A stretch of DNA of 64,000 bases. Source: Neoechinorhynchus agilis. Lineage: Eukaryota > Acanthocephala. The stretch spans positions 4,030,001 through 4,094,000 of the forward strand of contig CM121343.1 of assembly GCA_051530055.1 (NCBI GenBank), read 5' to 3'. Within the stretch, counting starts at the first letter, position 1, and each line of letters starts with the position of its first letter. Both the position numbers and the translations under genes were made by a program. Under the pieces are notes generated by a model. The model saw only the letters and a list, made by a program, of their open reading frames with translations. It had not been told where the DNA came from and searched no databases. Positions 21,890 to 33,705 of this stretch are shown here, one piece after another.

Positions 21890-23846
21890 GAGGATCCCCA
21901 TCTTCTGTTCTTTTATGAATCGCGATACTGATAGGTGACGCGGCATATCATCCATCGGATGGGTAAAGTCATCAAAGACCCTGACTAATTCTCGAATCCA
22001 AGGTGGCTAACGAAGACTATTTCGGTATGCAAAGGTTTTTCGGTATGACTCATTGAACAATTATTTCGATAACTTTGACGTCAAGACACTTGGGTCGTTC
22101 GTAAAACAATCGTCCAAGAGACAAAGACGAATCACTGACTATTCGAGGGCAGGAGCATTCCTCCTGTAAAGCATAATTGTGGCGGTGCAACGAGCGAGAA
22201 CGCATCCTCCGTCCTTTCGACCATTACAGCAGGAAAGCAGCTTTAAATGATCCAGAAAGCCAATATCCACACACAATAAATCTAAGATTTAGATTCCTGC
22301 CAATTCCCACCCAAACGGATTTCCCCCGGCCGGATATTCCAACCCGACCAAACCCGTAATCCGCTCAAAAATCAACAACTGCGGGGTCTAATTTCTTAAA
22401 ATTCTATTTTAGTCCGTTGTTTCCTTTGAGATATTCACTAAGGCGTCCTACTCAAAAGAGAAATCTAATTTCAACTGTCTTTAAAGTACTACTTGATTCT
22501 AAAGCTTCGTTTCGAGTACTAGGTATCTACTTAAATACAAATAGAGCACAATTAGAGATTCAAATAAAAAAATTGAAATTTGACTGTTAAATGCAAATTG
22601 TGTCCTAAAAAGTTCGAGGAATTCTACCACTCGACGAGACGTACATTTCAATACGCGTCCTTTCCTTGTAGAGCTTAAAATTGGATGATTTTAATTGATG
22701 GCACAGAGCCCCAAATCCAATTATTTTATTATGTTTCTCTGTCAAAGCGTCTTCGTTTGAAAATCATCGAACTGCGCCTCATAGAGTGTTGGGTGTTAGG
22801 ATGTTCATTTTAAGATGGAATTTCTTTTTTAAGAACACGGTTGCGGGACAAGTATGTGGGAATTTTCGATAAATGTGCGATCGTAGAAAAAAGATTTTTG
22901 TGGCTTATTGCTTTTAATTCGGCTGAACTGTCCTAAGGAATTTAAAGAGCGAGATCTATATAGAACTTACATATTGCGATTTTTCGAAGTATCGGGATCT
23001 CACGTTTCACGGTCGATATATTATGTAGGTTTATTAAGAGAAAGAGACGTCTTTAAAAGACTATAAAGTTGATGGATTGTCGTGTTTTCAGGATCCTGAT
23101 GAAGGAGTAAAACTCCGAAATGTTGGTCAACCGCGTATAGTGCTCGAATAAGGACAATCGAAAAAGCCTATAAAAACAAATAGGAATTATTTGATCTCAA
23201 AATCGATTCGCCGTGCGCAAATGATCTTCGAGAGAGTTGAGTGCAGAGAGATTGAACGTTCACATTTCCTTTGTCGATAAAACGAAGTAAGAAACGCATT
23301 ATCTGATTTTAGTATTCCGCGTAATCGCCGTTCTACAACGACCGACAAAACCTATTATTTTTTGTGAAACAATTTACATAACGGCACTTCGGTGTCTGAA
23401 ATGTGTTCCACTCAATCGCAATGTATCAATCCGGTAGCTCCATTTTGCGCGTGCCGGCCGAATTTTTTTGTTTCTAGTCTACACGGGGTAACACCTTAAT
23501 TGAGATTCAATGAAGTTTTCGCGTTAAAAAACAATGATTGATGAATGTTTGCCATACCCGTGGATAATTCCTGATCATCGGTAGCTCCGTTGTCATTAAT
23601 AATGTACTTTTGTGGAAATTCACCATTAGATCTGCCGTTTCGAATAGTTTTGCCACTTCCATTTAGCCCATTAGTTTTTAGGTACTTTTCAAAATGTGGC
23701 CCCTAAAATGCCGGTAATTAAGAAAATAAGAGTTATCCAACGAACCGGTCCTTTCGGTATTTCTTGAAATATCGAGTTACATTGAACTTGTATAAGCATG
23801 TCTTTTTCCTGTACAAGTTTAAAAAAGCCGACGGCTCAAGTTTAAA
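21890..23846. other. Intergenic stretch with one hammerhead-like motif
   Basis: No gene was recognised on either strand. The only structure noted is the motif at 23074-23160, entered separately. The short open frame at 22177-22359 starts without ATG and has no resemblance to a known family. Confidence 0.5.
23074..23160 (+). ncRNA. Hammerhead-ribozyme-like motif (Penelope type)
   Basis: CTGATGA at 23096-23102 is followed by a GGAG/CTCC stem (23104-23116) and GAAA at 23117-23120. It is then followed by TGTTGGTCAACC. GATTGTC upstream and GACAATC downstream can close an outer stem. This is the arrangement CTGATGA, helix II, GAAA found in hammerhead cores of Penelope-like elements. One extra A precedes helix II, so activity is uncertain. 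Confidence 0.5.
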
Positions 23847-24406
23847 TCACATAAAAATACTAGCCTCTTGGGTTGTTTCCATTTCGTTTATGACAGCTAC
23901 ACATTCGGCCTGATGATTTTTAAGTTTTTCAAGGGGACTTAGTGTAGCCATTGGCAGAACATTTGCGCGATTATCATATAACGTTGCATCATCCACTATG
24001 GTTTCACTTGACATTCTTATTTGATTAGTGGCAAGTTCACGTTTGACGGACTGTACTCCCGGTACATCTGCCGCTGAATTCAAATCAGCGGATTTTTTAA
24101 GCAATGTTTTTAAAGCGTGATTCGAAGCTACTTGAGCATTCTCATCAGATAACAATAATTGATTAGGCAATAGGAGATTATGCAACGATTGATCGAAATA
24201 CTCTGCTTTCGGATCGCTAATTCGTTCTTTGCGGCTATCACTTAAGTAGACGTCCTCGGTGAGCATGGAAGCCTGGGTTTTGCGAGAGGTTTTCTTCACT
24301 AATACACATCCAACGAGCCTACCTGACTTCTTCTCACATCCTCGGGGCGAGGCTTAATCGAAGAAAATACTATGAATAAGACCGTAAACAGTGGAATAAA
24401 GTGCAT
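23847..24406 (-). CDS. Putative secreted protein, unrecognised family
   Basis: The ATG at 24406 opens with a clear signal peptide (MHFIPLFTVLFIVFSS), followed by IKPRPEDVRRSQ up to a CAG/GTAGGC donor at 24323/24322. Joining to AAAACC at 24293 keeps the frame and adds about 148 residues (KTSRKTQASMLTEDVYLSD to TTQEASIFM, stop at 23847). This needs an intron of only 29 bases (24294-24322), shorter than any other here, so the gene model is tentative. The mature part is hydrophilic and rich in Ser, Asp and Lys with one Cys. More exons may lie downstream. No family is recognised. Confidence 0.45.
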
Positions 24407-24446
24407 GATGGCGTCAACTGCCTTCTCTGTGTATTCGTCGGTGAAC

Positions 24447-24510
24447 GGATTTGTCGTCGTCGTTGTCGTCGTCGTCGTCGTCGTTGTTGTTGTTGTTGTT
24501 GATTGGAGTG
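24447..24510. repeat. Trinucleotide microsatellite (GTC/GTT)n
   Basis: A run of GTCGTC units grading into GTTGTT on the plus strand, immediately upstream of the putative secreted-protein start on the minus strand. It probably lies in that gene's 5' untranslated or promoter region. Such runs are prone to length change. Confidence 0.9.
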
Positions 24511-24861
24511 CGTGCGTGGTTTTCGTTGCGAGTTATTGTTATCTATGCGAAATGGGAGTGCTTTCACGGTTAGTATCCGCCGATATTGTAGTAGACACGC
24601 TTAGGGAATTGCGTTTAAATAAAATACGGGTAGACATTATTTTGCGCATTAGTTTGCATCCTGATGACTTTTGTAAGCGGAGCGTAACTAATACCACCAG
24701 CTGCAGTTGTGCGCCGTTGTGTCTTCAACATAGAGATGATTGGTATTTTGTCTCCCCCTCCTCCTCCATACACAATATACCAACGTGGCTAAGGTGCTTG
24801 ATGGGTGAAGAAAATGCCATTTCGGAAGGCTGCAGAATGTGTGCAGGCTGCTCTAGATAAC

Positions 24862-26435
24862 GAACCGAGACACATGAGACCGGCAATAAAAACGATAACG
24901 CCTTAGTCCGTCTGAAACCGATTTTCTACACAAAAGACCCATTCTTAAAAATAATCTAAACAACAACCTAATTGCCGCGGTATGCAGCTTCGAACTAGCT
25001 TTACTCATCGCAAGAGAAAGGAAATGGTTGAATCTAAAAGTCCAAAGAGTTGCGTTTCACACTAGGCGTGAATTCTAAAATCTCCATGGGATGTAGACGC
25101 ATAAGTGTCGTTTTCGTTCAACGAAGTTAAATTGTATCTTGTGATTTATCGGAAACCCGGACTACCAACAACATCGACGTAACGTCTTTGGAAATCTAAG
25201 GTCGGTCCATTTTCGTTTCCAACCTTCGTGCTTGTAAACTTTATCGAAAAACCGGTTTAGTGGCCAACTTCGTGATTTCGAGAAACAAACTTTTCATTGT
25301 AAGTGATTTGTCTGATTGAGTTGGGATTTAAAGGCAACCTACGACCACTGAAGGGAGAGCAATGCCTCTTCTTCGTGGACGGTAGTGATTGTTTAAACGT
25401 TTTGTTGTTGTGTGTATGTAACAAAAAGTGTAATAAAATAACCTAATTAAGAAAATTACGTCTAAGAAGTTTCCTAATCATGATCATTGTTGTTTAGGTC
25501 GCTTGTCAACACACATAGACTGATTCAATCAGTGTCGAAATATATACTTTCGTCTCTTTAACGTGATCTCTCTCGGGTGTCGTCGACAAGAGACCTAAAT
25601 AACAAACCACAACCGAATGTAATCCTCACACTAAAATGATCATGATTAGTCGATCAAAATCATGGTTAAAAATAAGGTACGTTTGATTAACCAATAAGCA
25701 AAAAGGAGTAAACTTTACACACGGCCGGATAAGAAATATTTTATTTATTTCAAATATTTCTTGAGGTACGAGCTAAGATAGTAGAAAACTCACAATACCT
25801 CGTGAAATATTTCAAATAAATTTGTCAAGCTCGGGAGTATGCTCACCACAATTTTAATTCGATTATTCCGAAGGATTTTCTATCCAAGAAATAGTCGTTG
25901 ATTTTTGGGAAATTCGAGAAACTCTACCACAAAACATATCATCATGCCTTAAATCCTAAGAACTGAAGAGAACTTCAGCTGAGTAGGCACATCATTCATT
26001 GAAAATTTGTTTGACGTAAGTTTGAAAAGTGGAAACAGTGTTAATTTTTGTAGATTGGTATTTCAGCTAAGATTTTAGCTGAAGTGTCATTGGTATGTTT
26101 ATAAAAGTCCAAGTGGCGACAGTAGCGGGGCAAAAGAAATTTCTAAAATATAGAGAGCTGTCGGTAGATTTCAAACTTTATCCCAAATGGATAACTGATA
26201 CCCTCAGGGTAGAAGAATGACTGCGTCGCTGATTTGATTCCTTTACCAGAAAAGAATACGCCATTGGTGTTTGATTTGGTTAATAGGCGTACAAAACGGC
26301 CAATGACTTGGATTTCACTTTGCTTGACCGGATTGGTTCGAAATCTCAATGTATTGTGCTAGTTTTCATGTAGAGCAGTCGCCGCTGTCGAAGCGCCAGA
26401 TAGCATTAGACGCTTTTTATTCATACATGCATCAA
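24862..26435. other. Intergenic stretch with two fold-back elements
   Basis: Arms around 25489-25515 and 25577-25604 (TTTAGGTCGCTTGTC against GACAAGAGACCTAAA) form one fold-back. Its loop contains GACTGATTCAATCAGT then CGAAATATA, a segment shared with 40144-40170. A second hairpin has arms 25744-25768 and 25796-25820 (TTTATTTCAAATATTTC and its complement). No protein-coding gene was recognised; an open frame at 26143-26349 on the minus strand has no supporting similarity. Confidence 0.6.
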
Positions 26436-28265
26436 TCATTTAGAATCGCTTTTCTTTTCGCTGGCACAGTTTTTGTCTGCGAAAAGCGTTCTATCATCTA
26501 CTTGTTCTGCAAGACATATAGTTCGCGTTCGACGCTTTTTCGTTTCCATTTGCAGAAGATGGGTTGTCTCTTCGTCAATCAGTTTTCTCTTGTTTAGTCC
26601 ATCAACAAGCTGTCTTAATGTACGACCAGCACTTCTTCTGTACATCTCCAATAGTGGTATGTCTTCCAATACACGTTTTAATCCCTAAATCAACGGATAA
26701 TTGCCTTCACAAATCTATTTACACAAACCTGTTTCATCTGTCCATTTGGCATGATTCTTAATTCGATTAATTGTTTTAAAAGATCGCAGGTCATCTCGAT
26801 GTCCATTTGAATGTTTTGTTTTTCAATTAAACACTCAAGGAGCAAGTAGACGAGCTCATGTAAGAAATGAGGTATCGATAATTTCTTTATTTCCGCAGCA
26901 GTCGTGTCAATCATTTTTATATCGAAGAAATTCTTAACAATAACCCGCAAGGTATCGACCGATTTTTGAACTGGATAACGGCTAGCCACTAATGGAAGCC
27001 AAATTTTATCAATATCTCCTTTGTCTAAAAAAAACGGAATCATACTAAGGCACGAGTTTGCCTCACGACTTGGTATATCCGACTCGAAATGGTGAAGCGA
27101 CGAGGATGCTAGACAATTGTCGCAGACTGCACGTATTATAAACTTGGCAAGATATTCGGGTGCATTTGGTATATCTTTCACTAAATCCTCGAGATTGATT
27201 AGCATATCAATAAAAGCCTTTTCAATTTGTGATTTATTGATGAATTCGTACGATAGAGGCACCAATAAACTGGATATCAGTTCTCGGTGAATATCTTGTC
27301 GTTCCATTGATAGGACAATGATAAATTGAACCAAATCAGAGCGACGTTGTGATCCCAGCTCCCATTGAGATACACCTTCCTACAATCAAAAGAAATGGCG
27401 AATTTTTGAACGCAATCAAGATGTTCTCAAATCTTTGCTGTTAATGTGTTTTAAGTTCAACTAACCCAAAACGTTAATTCTTTTATAGATCACACTTTTA
27501 CCACCTCAAATACGAACAGTCATTATTCGGGACTCTGCTACTTTCGGATGATTAAATTAGCTCACTAAATCGCATTATTTTTTGGCACCAATAAAGCCAA
27601 ATATTCTCCGGATATCGATCCTTGATTTTTTAGCTTTATAATCTTAAAACAATTATACTAAGCAAAGAGAACACCACTAATAGCACATAGATTTGAATCA
27701 CATCATCAATAAACAATTCTCCCTTAGTCTCACGATGAATTCTTGGGCGTCGCCGTTAAAGAAATATTCTTCAAGGATTGGTTTAATGTTGTTTTCAAAT
27801 GAACAGTTTTTTCGCAAGTTAGCCTTCATCATTCTGGCTCGGATTACTTCGAACTATTTTAAAGAAATAGATTAGGCTGATAGAGCAGTCTCATACCGGT
27901 TCTTCATCGCTTTCGTAATTTGGGTCATTATGATCAATAGCGCCCCCGTGATCGACATCCGCATCAACCTCTGATCCGGGCAGTCCCCATATGAAGGCGC
28001 CACCTCCGCCCTTCTTCTTAGGAAGCCCTCGGTTTCTCAATTTCCTCGCATAATGTTTTGACGATTTAGTTCGTTGTTCGAGAACTGTATTTGTTTTAAT
28101 CTTGCTCTTATTGGCCGTCTCTCGCTCCCAAGTGGAAGTTGATATGGCTCTCTGCCTTACCTGAGGTACGGTTGGTCGATCTGATACCCTTAGGTTTTCA
28201 AGTCTCAGCACCGAGTCATCCGGGTCACTTGATGGTGATTCATCAGCGTCCCGAATTTTTGACAT
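26436..28265 (-). CDS. PDCD4: Programmed cell death protein 4 (translation inhibitor)
   Basis: Four exons, all phase 0: 28265-27897, 27853-27734, 27379-26729 and 26684-26436, giving 462 residues (human protein 469). PDCD4 binds eIF4A through two MA3 domains and blocks cap-dependent translation. The N-terminal part has RKLRNRGLPKKKGGGG, then FIWGLPGSE and DPNYESDEEP, as in the family. The first MA3 domain covers SFENNIKPILEEYFFNGDAQEF through AKFIIRAVCDNCL. The second covers IVKNFFDIKMIDTTAAEI, LSIPHFLHELVYLLLE and the C-terminal LEDIPLLEMYRRSAGRTL. The first two introns downstream of the start are 43 bases and about 350 bases; the last is 44. It starts from an ATG at 28265. Clear orthologue with no visible defect. 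Confidence 0.93.
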
Positions 28266-28708
28266 CTCGGAAATTATGATGAAGTATTGGGAAATGTGAA
28301 AGTTCTTTTACGGAAGCTCCGTGAGGGGTTACGCGCGTGGAGTGAGAAAAAGTGGATGCGGCGTTTATGTTAGCATACATTTGAGACCGCACTTCTACGT
28401 GCCTACATTTGCCTAGATTATGATAAAGCTCTCGTCACCGGAGATGCGTGCCACTCAGCAATGCTATTCCCATCTCGTGATGGATCTTTAGGTATCAAAC
28501 AAGGATCCGGCTCAAAATATCAAAAGAAAATACGTAGATATTAAAACGTGCTCCTAGATGACTTCGCCTGATTCATCAATGAGCTCACATGCTCATTCTA
28601 ATATTGACTAAAAAAATATTTTCTTGATCGTTACTAACGGGCAGATCACAACGGCCAAGCTGAAAATTATTGGTTGGACTTGTGGTGATCATAACACTCT
28701 CACCCGGA

Positions 28709-29405
28709 TTATACATATTTTATTGTTTCACGCTGAAAATAGTCTGCTAAATAACGACTAGAGACTTTCTCTTCGTGAAATATCTCAATTGAAAATACTT
28801 GTTTTATCCGGGCGGCGATTATGGTCGCCACATCTCTAATTTTATCATCCCGAAGGATTTTCTCTTTATGACATATCCAAAAAATGAATGGAAAATATTT
28901 TATTGAAGACATTTCACAATGAAAAACTGGGCGAAAAAAGCTTTTATAATTTCTCAATCATTTAGCAACGACTTAATCTCAATTGAAAATACTTATTTTA
29001 TCCGGGCGGAGATAATGATCATTAAATCTCTAATTCTATCATCCCGAAGGATTTTCTCTTTATGACATATCCAAAAAATGAATGGAAAATATTTTATTGA
29101 AGACATTTCACAATGAAAAACTGGGTGTAAAAAGCTTTTATAATTTCTCAATAATTTAGCAATGACTTAATCTCAGTTGAAAATATGTGTTTTATCCGGG
29201 CGGAGATAATGATCATTAAATCTCCAATTCTATCATCCCGCAGGATTTTCTCTTTATGACATATCCAAAAAATGAATGGAAAATATTTTGTTGAAGATAT
29301 TTCACGATGAAAATCTGGGAGAAAAAAGCTTCTATAATTTCTCAATAATTTAACAATGACTTAATCTTAATTGAATATCCTTGTTTTATCCGGGCGGAGA
29401 TTACG
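28709..29405. repeat. 194-bp tandem repeat, about 3.5 copies
   Basis: TTTTATCCGGGCGG recurs at 28802, 28996, 29190 and 29384, exactly 194 bases apart. Copies are about 90% alike. A minus-strand open frame is kept over two units (FPFIFWICHKEKILRDD), but it follows from the repeat sequence and starts at different places, so I do not treat it as a gene. Confidence 0.93.
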
Positions 29406-30019
29406 ATCACCGCAGAAACACTGTTCTGTTTCCAGAATAAAATTAGAGAGACCAGAATCGATCGATTGATCATTGGAAGAAATCAGAGTCTAAAGTGCAG
29501 AAGTTTAATTCTTATTCCGCTTTCTTCCATTGCGAGGCAAGGACGCCCTAATTTCTATCTTGAATATAACGCATGACTAACCTTCCCTTTGAGCTAGAAG
29601 CAAAATGTAGAACGTCATCAGAGCCTAGTTTGTCAAATACTACTAACGGATCAGGAAGAAATTGGTCAAAAATCACGATGGTGCCATCGGACTTAATTAC
29701 GCTCATATCCGTCCGTTTTGAATTAAAAGAATGTGTTACCGTCAGGATGCAGTGCATTCATTTTTGTTGATTTTTGCTCTTTAGAAAATGTCGATCGATT
29801 AAAGTAGCAATGAAATCAATAGACATTATCCGAAGGACATCGAATACTCTTTTCTATGATTAACTCTAAACCGAGGAATATCTCCAAGAAATAAAGTTCA
29901 CCGACCTTGCTAAACCCGACTGGAGAAATCGTTTTTGGAAACGCCGAATTCGCCAGAAGAATATACGTTCAGATTCCAAGGATTAAATGTGACGCAACGT
30001 TTAAACACGTATTAATTCT

Positions 30020-30600
30020 GAATTTGTTGTTTTGGTTCTCCTTCCGGTAAAGAATGTTTTGTAAAAAAGACGTTTGGAACCTCGACGGGTTCCTCTACTT
30101 CCAAGGAAACTGATGATGAACCTGACGAGGTTCGAAACGTCTTTTTTTACAAAAAAATCTTTACCAAGCCGATTCTTATCTTAAATTTAAGAAGCGTTAA
30201 ATTTCGCATTTACGTCTTTGTACGGTTGAGAACGTTTTTAACGAAGACGCTTCGAAGCTCGTCGTGTTCATTGAGCTTTCTGTAAACGTAAAGAATCTTT
30301 AACCCTACATATTTTAAAATGTTGGTAACGTTTAAACTGAAGATGAATGCAAAGGAAAATTTGTTGTTTTGGTTCTCCTTCCGGTAAAGAATGTTTTGTG
30401 AAAAAAAGACGTTTGGAACCTCGTTGGGACGGAATGAAACCAAAATAAGAAAATACTTCCCTGGTTCCTCCTCACAAATCGACATTGATAGCGCTTATAA
30501 TGATTATTATTGAAAAACATTTAATTTCTTATTTTGTTCTTCGTCCTGTATAGAATGTTTTGTAAAAAAAAGACGTTTGGAACCGTTCATAATGAGTCAT
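30020..30600. mobile_element. Fold-back modules with a type III hammerhead-like core
   Basis: A left arm (TAAAGAATGTTTTGT, A run, GACGTTTGGAACC) occurs three times, at about 30050, 30383 and 30550. Only the first copy keeps its right arm: CTGATGA at 30110-30116, helix II GAACC/GGTTC, GAAA at 30134-30137, then a closing stem 30137-30150 that pairs with 30061-30073 over about 12 bases. This order matches a type III hammerhead with an aberrant helix I. The other two are truncated copies. No coding sequence. Confidence 0.65.
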
Positions 30601-30860
30601 TGTTTAAATTTTAATAAAACTCGTTCTTTGCTGGGCGAAGATCAAACTAAGAAACCAATAACCCACCGCCGATACCTAATCGACACGTATTAACCCGTAC
30701 GAATCAAAGTGGCGTTCGAGCACTAAGTGGCGAAATCGGGGTTGCGAGAAGAGGTAACGAAGATGAGGAGTGAGACTTTGATGGAGTGATGATAGCTCCA
30801 TGGAAGTGAAACGCCATCTCACATTATCGTCTACCGCCCTAATGTTCGTTTCCTAGATAC

Positions 30861-33654
30861 ATGGCAAATATTGCTCGTGCTGCTGCGACCACAATGGCCG
30901 GTGCTCGTATTGGACGGGCGTCGGAGGCGATGAACGTTTCGATTGCGCCTACTGCGACCTTAGTTCCTGATTCGATTGCGAACACTTGCAAAGTACTTTT
31001 TAAGAGATTTCTCTCGAAAACCAAAAGATACCAACAGGCAATTAAGCGTGATTTGTTAAAACCGGAGCGAAATACGATCGTAGTTGAGATGAACGACATT
31101 GAGGTCTACAATAGCCGCCTAATGGACGCCATTCGCCTGCATTTTTACCGTCTTTATCCAGCTTTATGTGAAGCAGTTGCTGAGTTGGTGTTTGAGGCTG
31201 CCGGTCAATTGTCGGTGCCGGGTCAACGAGATACCATTTCGACTAGTGTATTGAATAAGGAATTTCTGGTAAGTCTCTCTGGCACGCCGACGCTATTGCG
31301 GCTCAGGGAACTGTCTACTCAAAGATTAGGTCAATTTGTACGCATCCAGGCCCAGGTTGTCCGCAACCACCCGGTTCATCCAGAACTGGTTTTAGCCACG
31401 TTCGTATGCAATGATTGTCACAGTGAAATTACCAATGTCAGGCAGCAGTTTAAGTACACTCCGCCGGCGGTTTGTAGCAATGCTCAATGTACGAACAGGA
31501 CGCGATTCAGTCTCGACATTTATAAATCTCACTTTGTCGACTTTCAACGGGTTCGAGTCCAAGAAGTGCAAGCTGAGCTACCAAGAGGCAATGTACCTCG
31601 AACAATGGAAATCATTCTAAGGTCGGAATGTGTCGAAGAAGCACAAGCTGGTGATAGGTGTTATTTTGATGGTTGCCTTATTGTCGTTCCTGATGTTAGT
31701 TCAATTTCACTGCCCGGTGCTCGTGCTGATGTAAGTCGCCCTATCCAATCAGGTCCAAAAAGTGATCTAAGTGGAGCAAGGATTACGAGTACTGCTGAAA
31801 TTGGCGAAGGAGTTCGCGGTTTGAAATCGCTTGGAGTGAGAGATCTCAACTACCGAATGGCTTTCTTTGCTTGTCATGTCAAACCGGTCGCTGCTATGCA
31901 AACCTGCAATGTAGAAGAAGCCGAAGCTCAAATGAACGAGCTAACGTCCAGAAATTCAGGTGAAACGGAATCTGATGGTGTAATTGACGACATTCCTCCG
32001 ATTCGCCTCTTAGATCAATACACCAGGGCGTACCGAATCAGTAAAGATAGAAACCTGTTTAGACGTCTCGGTGCCAGTCTTTTTCCTTCGATATATGGAT
32101 GCGATGAGATCAAAAGGGGAATCCTTTTGATGCTCTTAGGTGGAGTTCCTAAACGAACTGATGAAGGAATCAATCTAAGAGGTGACATAAATATATGCCT
32201 CGTGGGTGACCCTAGCACTGCCAAAAGTCAATTCCTTCGACAACTTACTGATTTTGCACCTAGAGCTGTCTACACAAGCGGTAAAGCTAGCAGTGCAGCA
32301 GGATTAACTGCTGCTGTTGTCCGGGATGAGGATTCGGCTGAATTCGTAATAGAAGCCGGGGCTTTAATGTTAGCTGACAATGGTATTTGTTGCATAGACG
32401 AATTCGACAAAATGGATCCAAAGGATCAAGTTGCGATTCACGAAGCAATGGAGCAACAAACAATTAGTCTTGCCAAAGCCGGAGTTAAGGCTACTTTAAA
32501 CGCTCGAACTTCGATTCTGGCTGCAGCAAATCCAATTAATGGACGTTACGACAGGCAGAAATCGTTAAGGCAGAACATAAACTTATCCAGTCCAATAATG
32601 TCACGGTTCGATCTATTCTTCATACTAGTTGATCTCTCAAATGAAGTCATCGATTATGCTATAGCTCAACAAATTGTTCAATCTCACGCTTCTGCTAAAC
32701 TAATTGGTCTTCCTAATGAACCAAATCTAAAAGACCCAACGTACGGAGGCTTGCACGAGGACGCTGACAATATGGCTTACAGTTTTGATGATATTAGAAA
32801 TTATATTAGCGTTGCTAGGATGTTCAATCCAAAAATGACTGAAGAAGCTCGCATCTCAATTATTAAGGAATACAAAAAATTAAGACAAAGGGACGCAACA
32901 TCCGGCGCAAACAGAGAGTATGGGTTTCGATCCCAAGCACCTTCTCGTGGAGGGAGTGGTCGCATAACAGTCAGACAGCTTGAAAGTTTGATTAGACTAT
33001 CAGAAGCGGTGGCTAAGCTGCACTGTGTGGATGAAGTAACCTCAGAGCACGTTATGTCAGCAATTGAATTATTAAGTAAATCACTATTACGTGTAGAGCA
33101 TCCCGATGTAGTGCTTAAATATCGAACAGCCGATCGGGATGCTGGCGACCACGAAATGGATATGGATGCATTAACGGGTCGTTCGGACGAAGGTGGTGTG
33201 GTCGGTGAAGGCATTGATGTTCAAGTCACGTCGAGGGAGACTGCAGAAGATGATACATTTGAGTCATTGATTCATGTCACCTCTGAGCGACATGAATCAA
33301 TGTAATAGGCTTTCATATGATGAATATGCTCGGTTAGGTCATCTAATTCTGACCAAAGTGGCCTCCGTCGATACCATCACAAGATCCGACCTGGTTGCTT
33401 GGTATTTGCGACTTATTGAACCAGATCTTCAATCGAGGGCCGAGTTGTGCCGCGCCCGGGATGTCGTTGCATGTCTAATCGATAGACTTATTAATGTAGA
33501 TCACTTATTGATTGTCTTACGTACCATTGGTAGCAGTGGTGCCGATGGTCATCAAATATCGCAATTAACGACAGATCCTCCTCTACCAAGTACCCAGCTT
33601 CTAATGATTCATCCAAGCTATGTGCCTGATACGGAAACCTTAAGAGTTATCTGA
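30861..33654 (+). CDS. MCM6: Replicative helicase subunit MCM6
   Basis: Exon 1 is 30861-33262 and exon 2 is 33309-33654, separated by a 46-base intron. This joins the two open frames exactly and gives 915 residues (human about 820). MCM6 is one of six AAA+ subunits of the MCM2-7 replicative helicase in the nucleus. Seen: [20 protein letters not shown] at the N-terminus, a four-Cys zinc finger (CNDCHSE and CSNAQCTN, about residue 183), Walker A GDPSTAKS (about 449), Walker [11 protein letters not shown] (about 511) and the arginine finger SRFD (about 582). The C-terminal winged-helix part ([15 protein letters not shown] to HPSYVPDTE) sits in exon 2. HPVHPELV and [13 protein letters not shown] separate it from MCM2-5 and 7. 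There is an insertion near residue 350 and one at [16 protein letters not shown]. The gene converges on PRPF31 with a 51-base gap. Confidence 0.96.
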
Positions 33655-33705
33655 AACATTTATACTTGAGATGCCAATTAAAAATGCTCTTCAATGCATG
33701 ATTTA

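Noticed and set aside
28709-29345. Small genes in the 194-bp repeat units
   Set aside because: The open frame exists because the unit is repeated without many changes; starts differ and no ATG is conserved.
29548-29770. A small gene in either orientation
   Set aside because: Overlapping open frames of about 65-69 codons on both strands, no family resemblance, no splice context and repeats on both sides.
30861-33305. MCM5 as the identity of the helicase gene
   Set aside because: [16 protein letters not shown], the zinc finger and the winged-helix end match MCM6.
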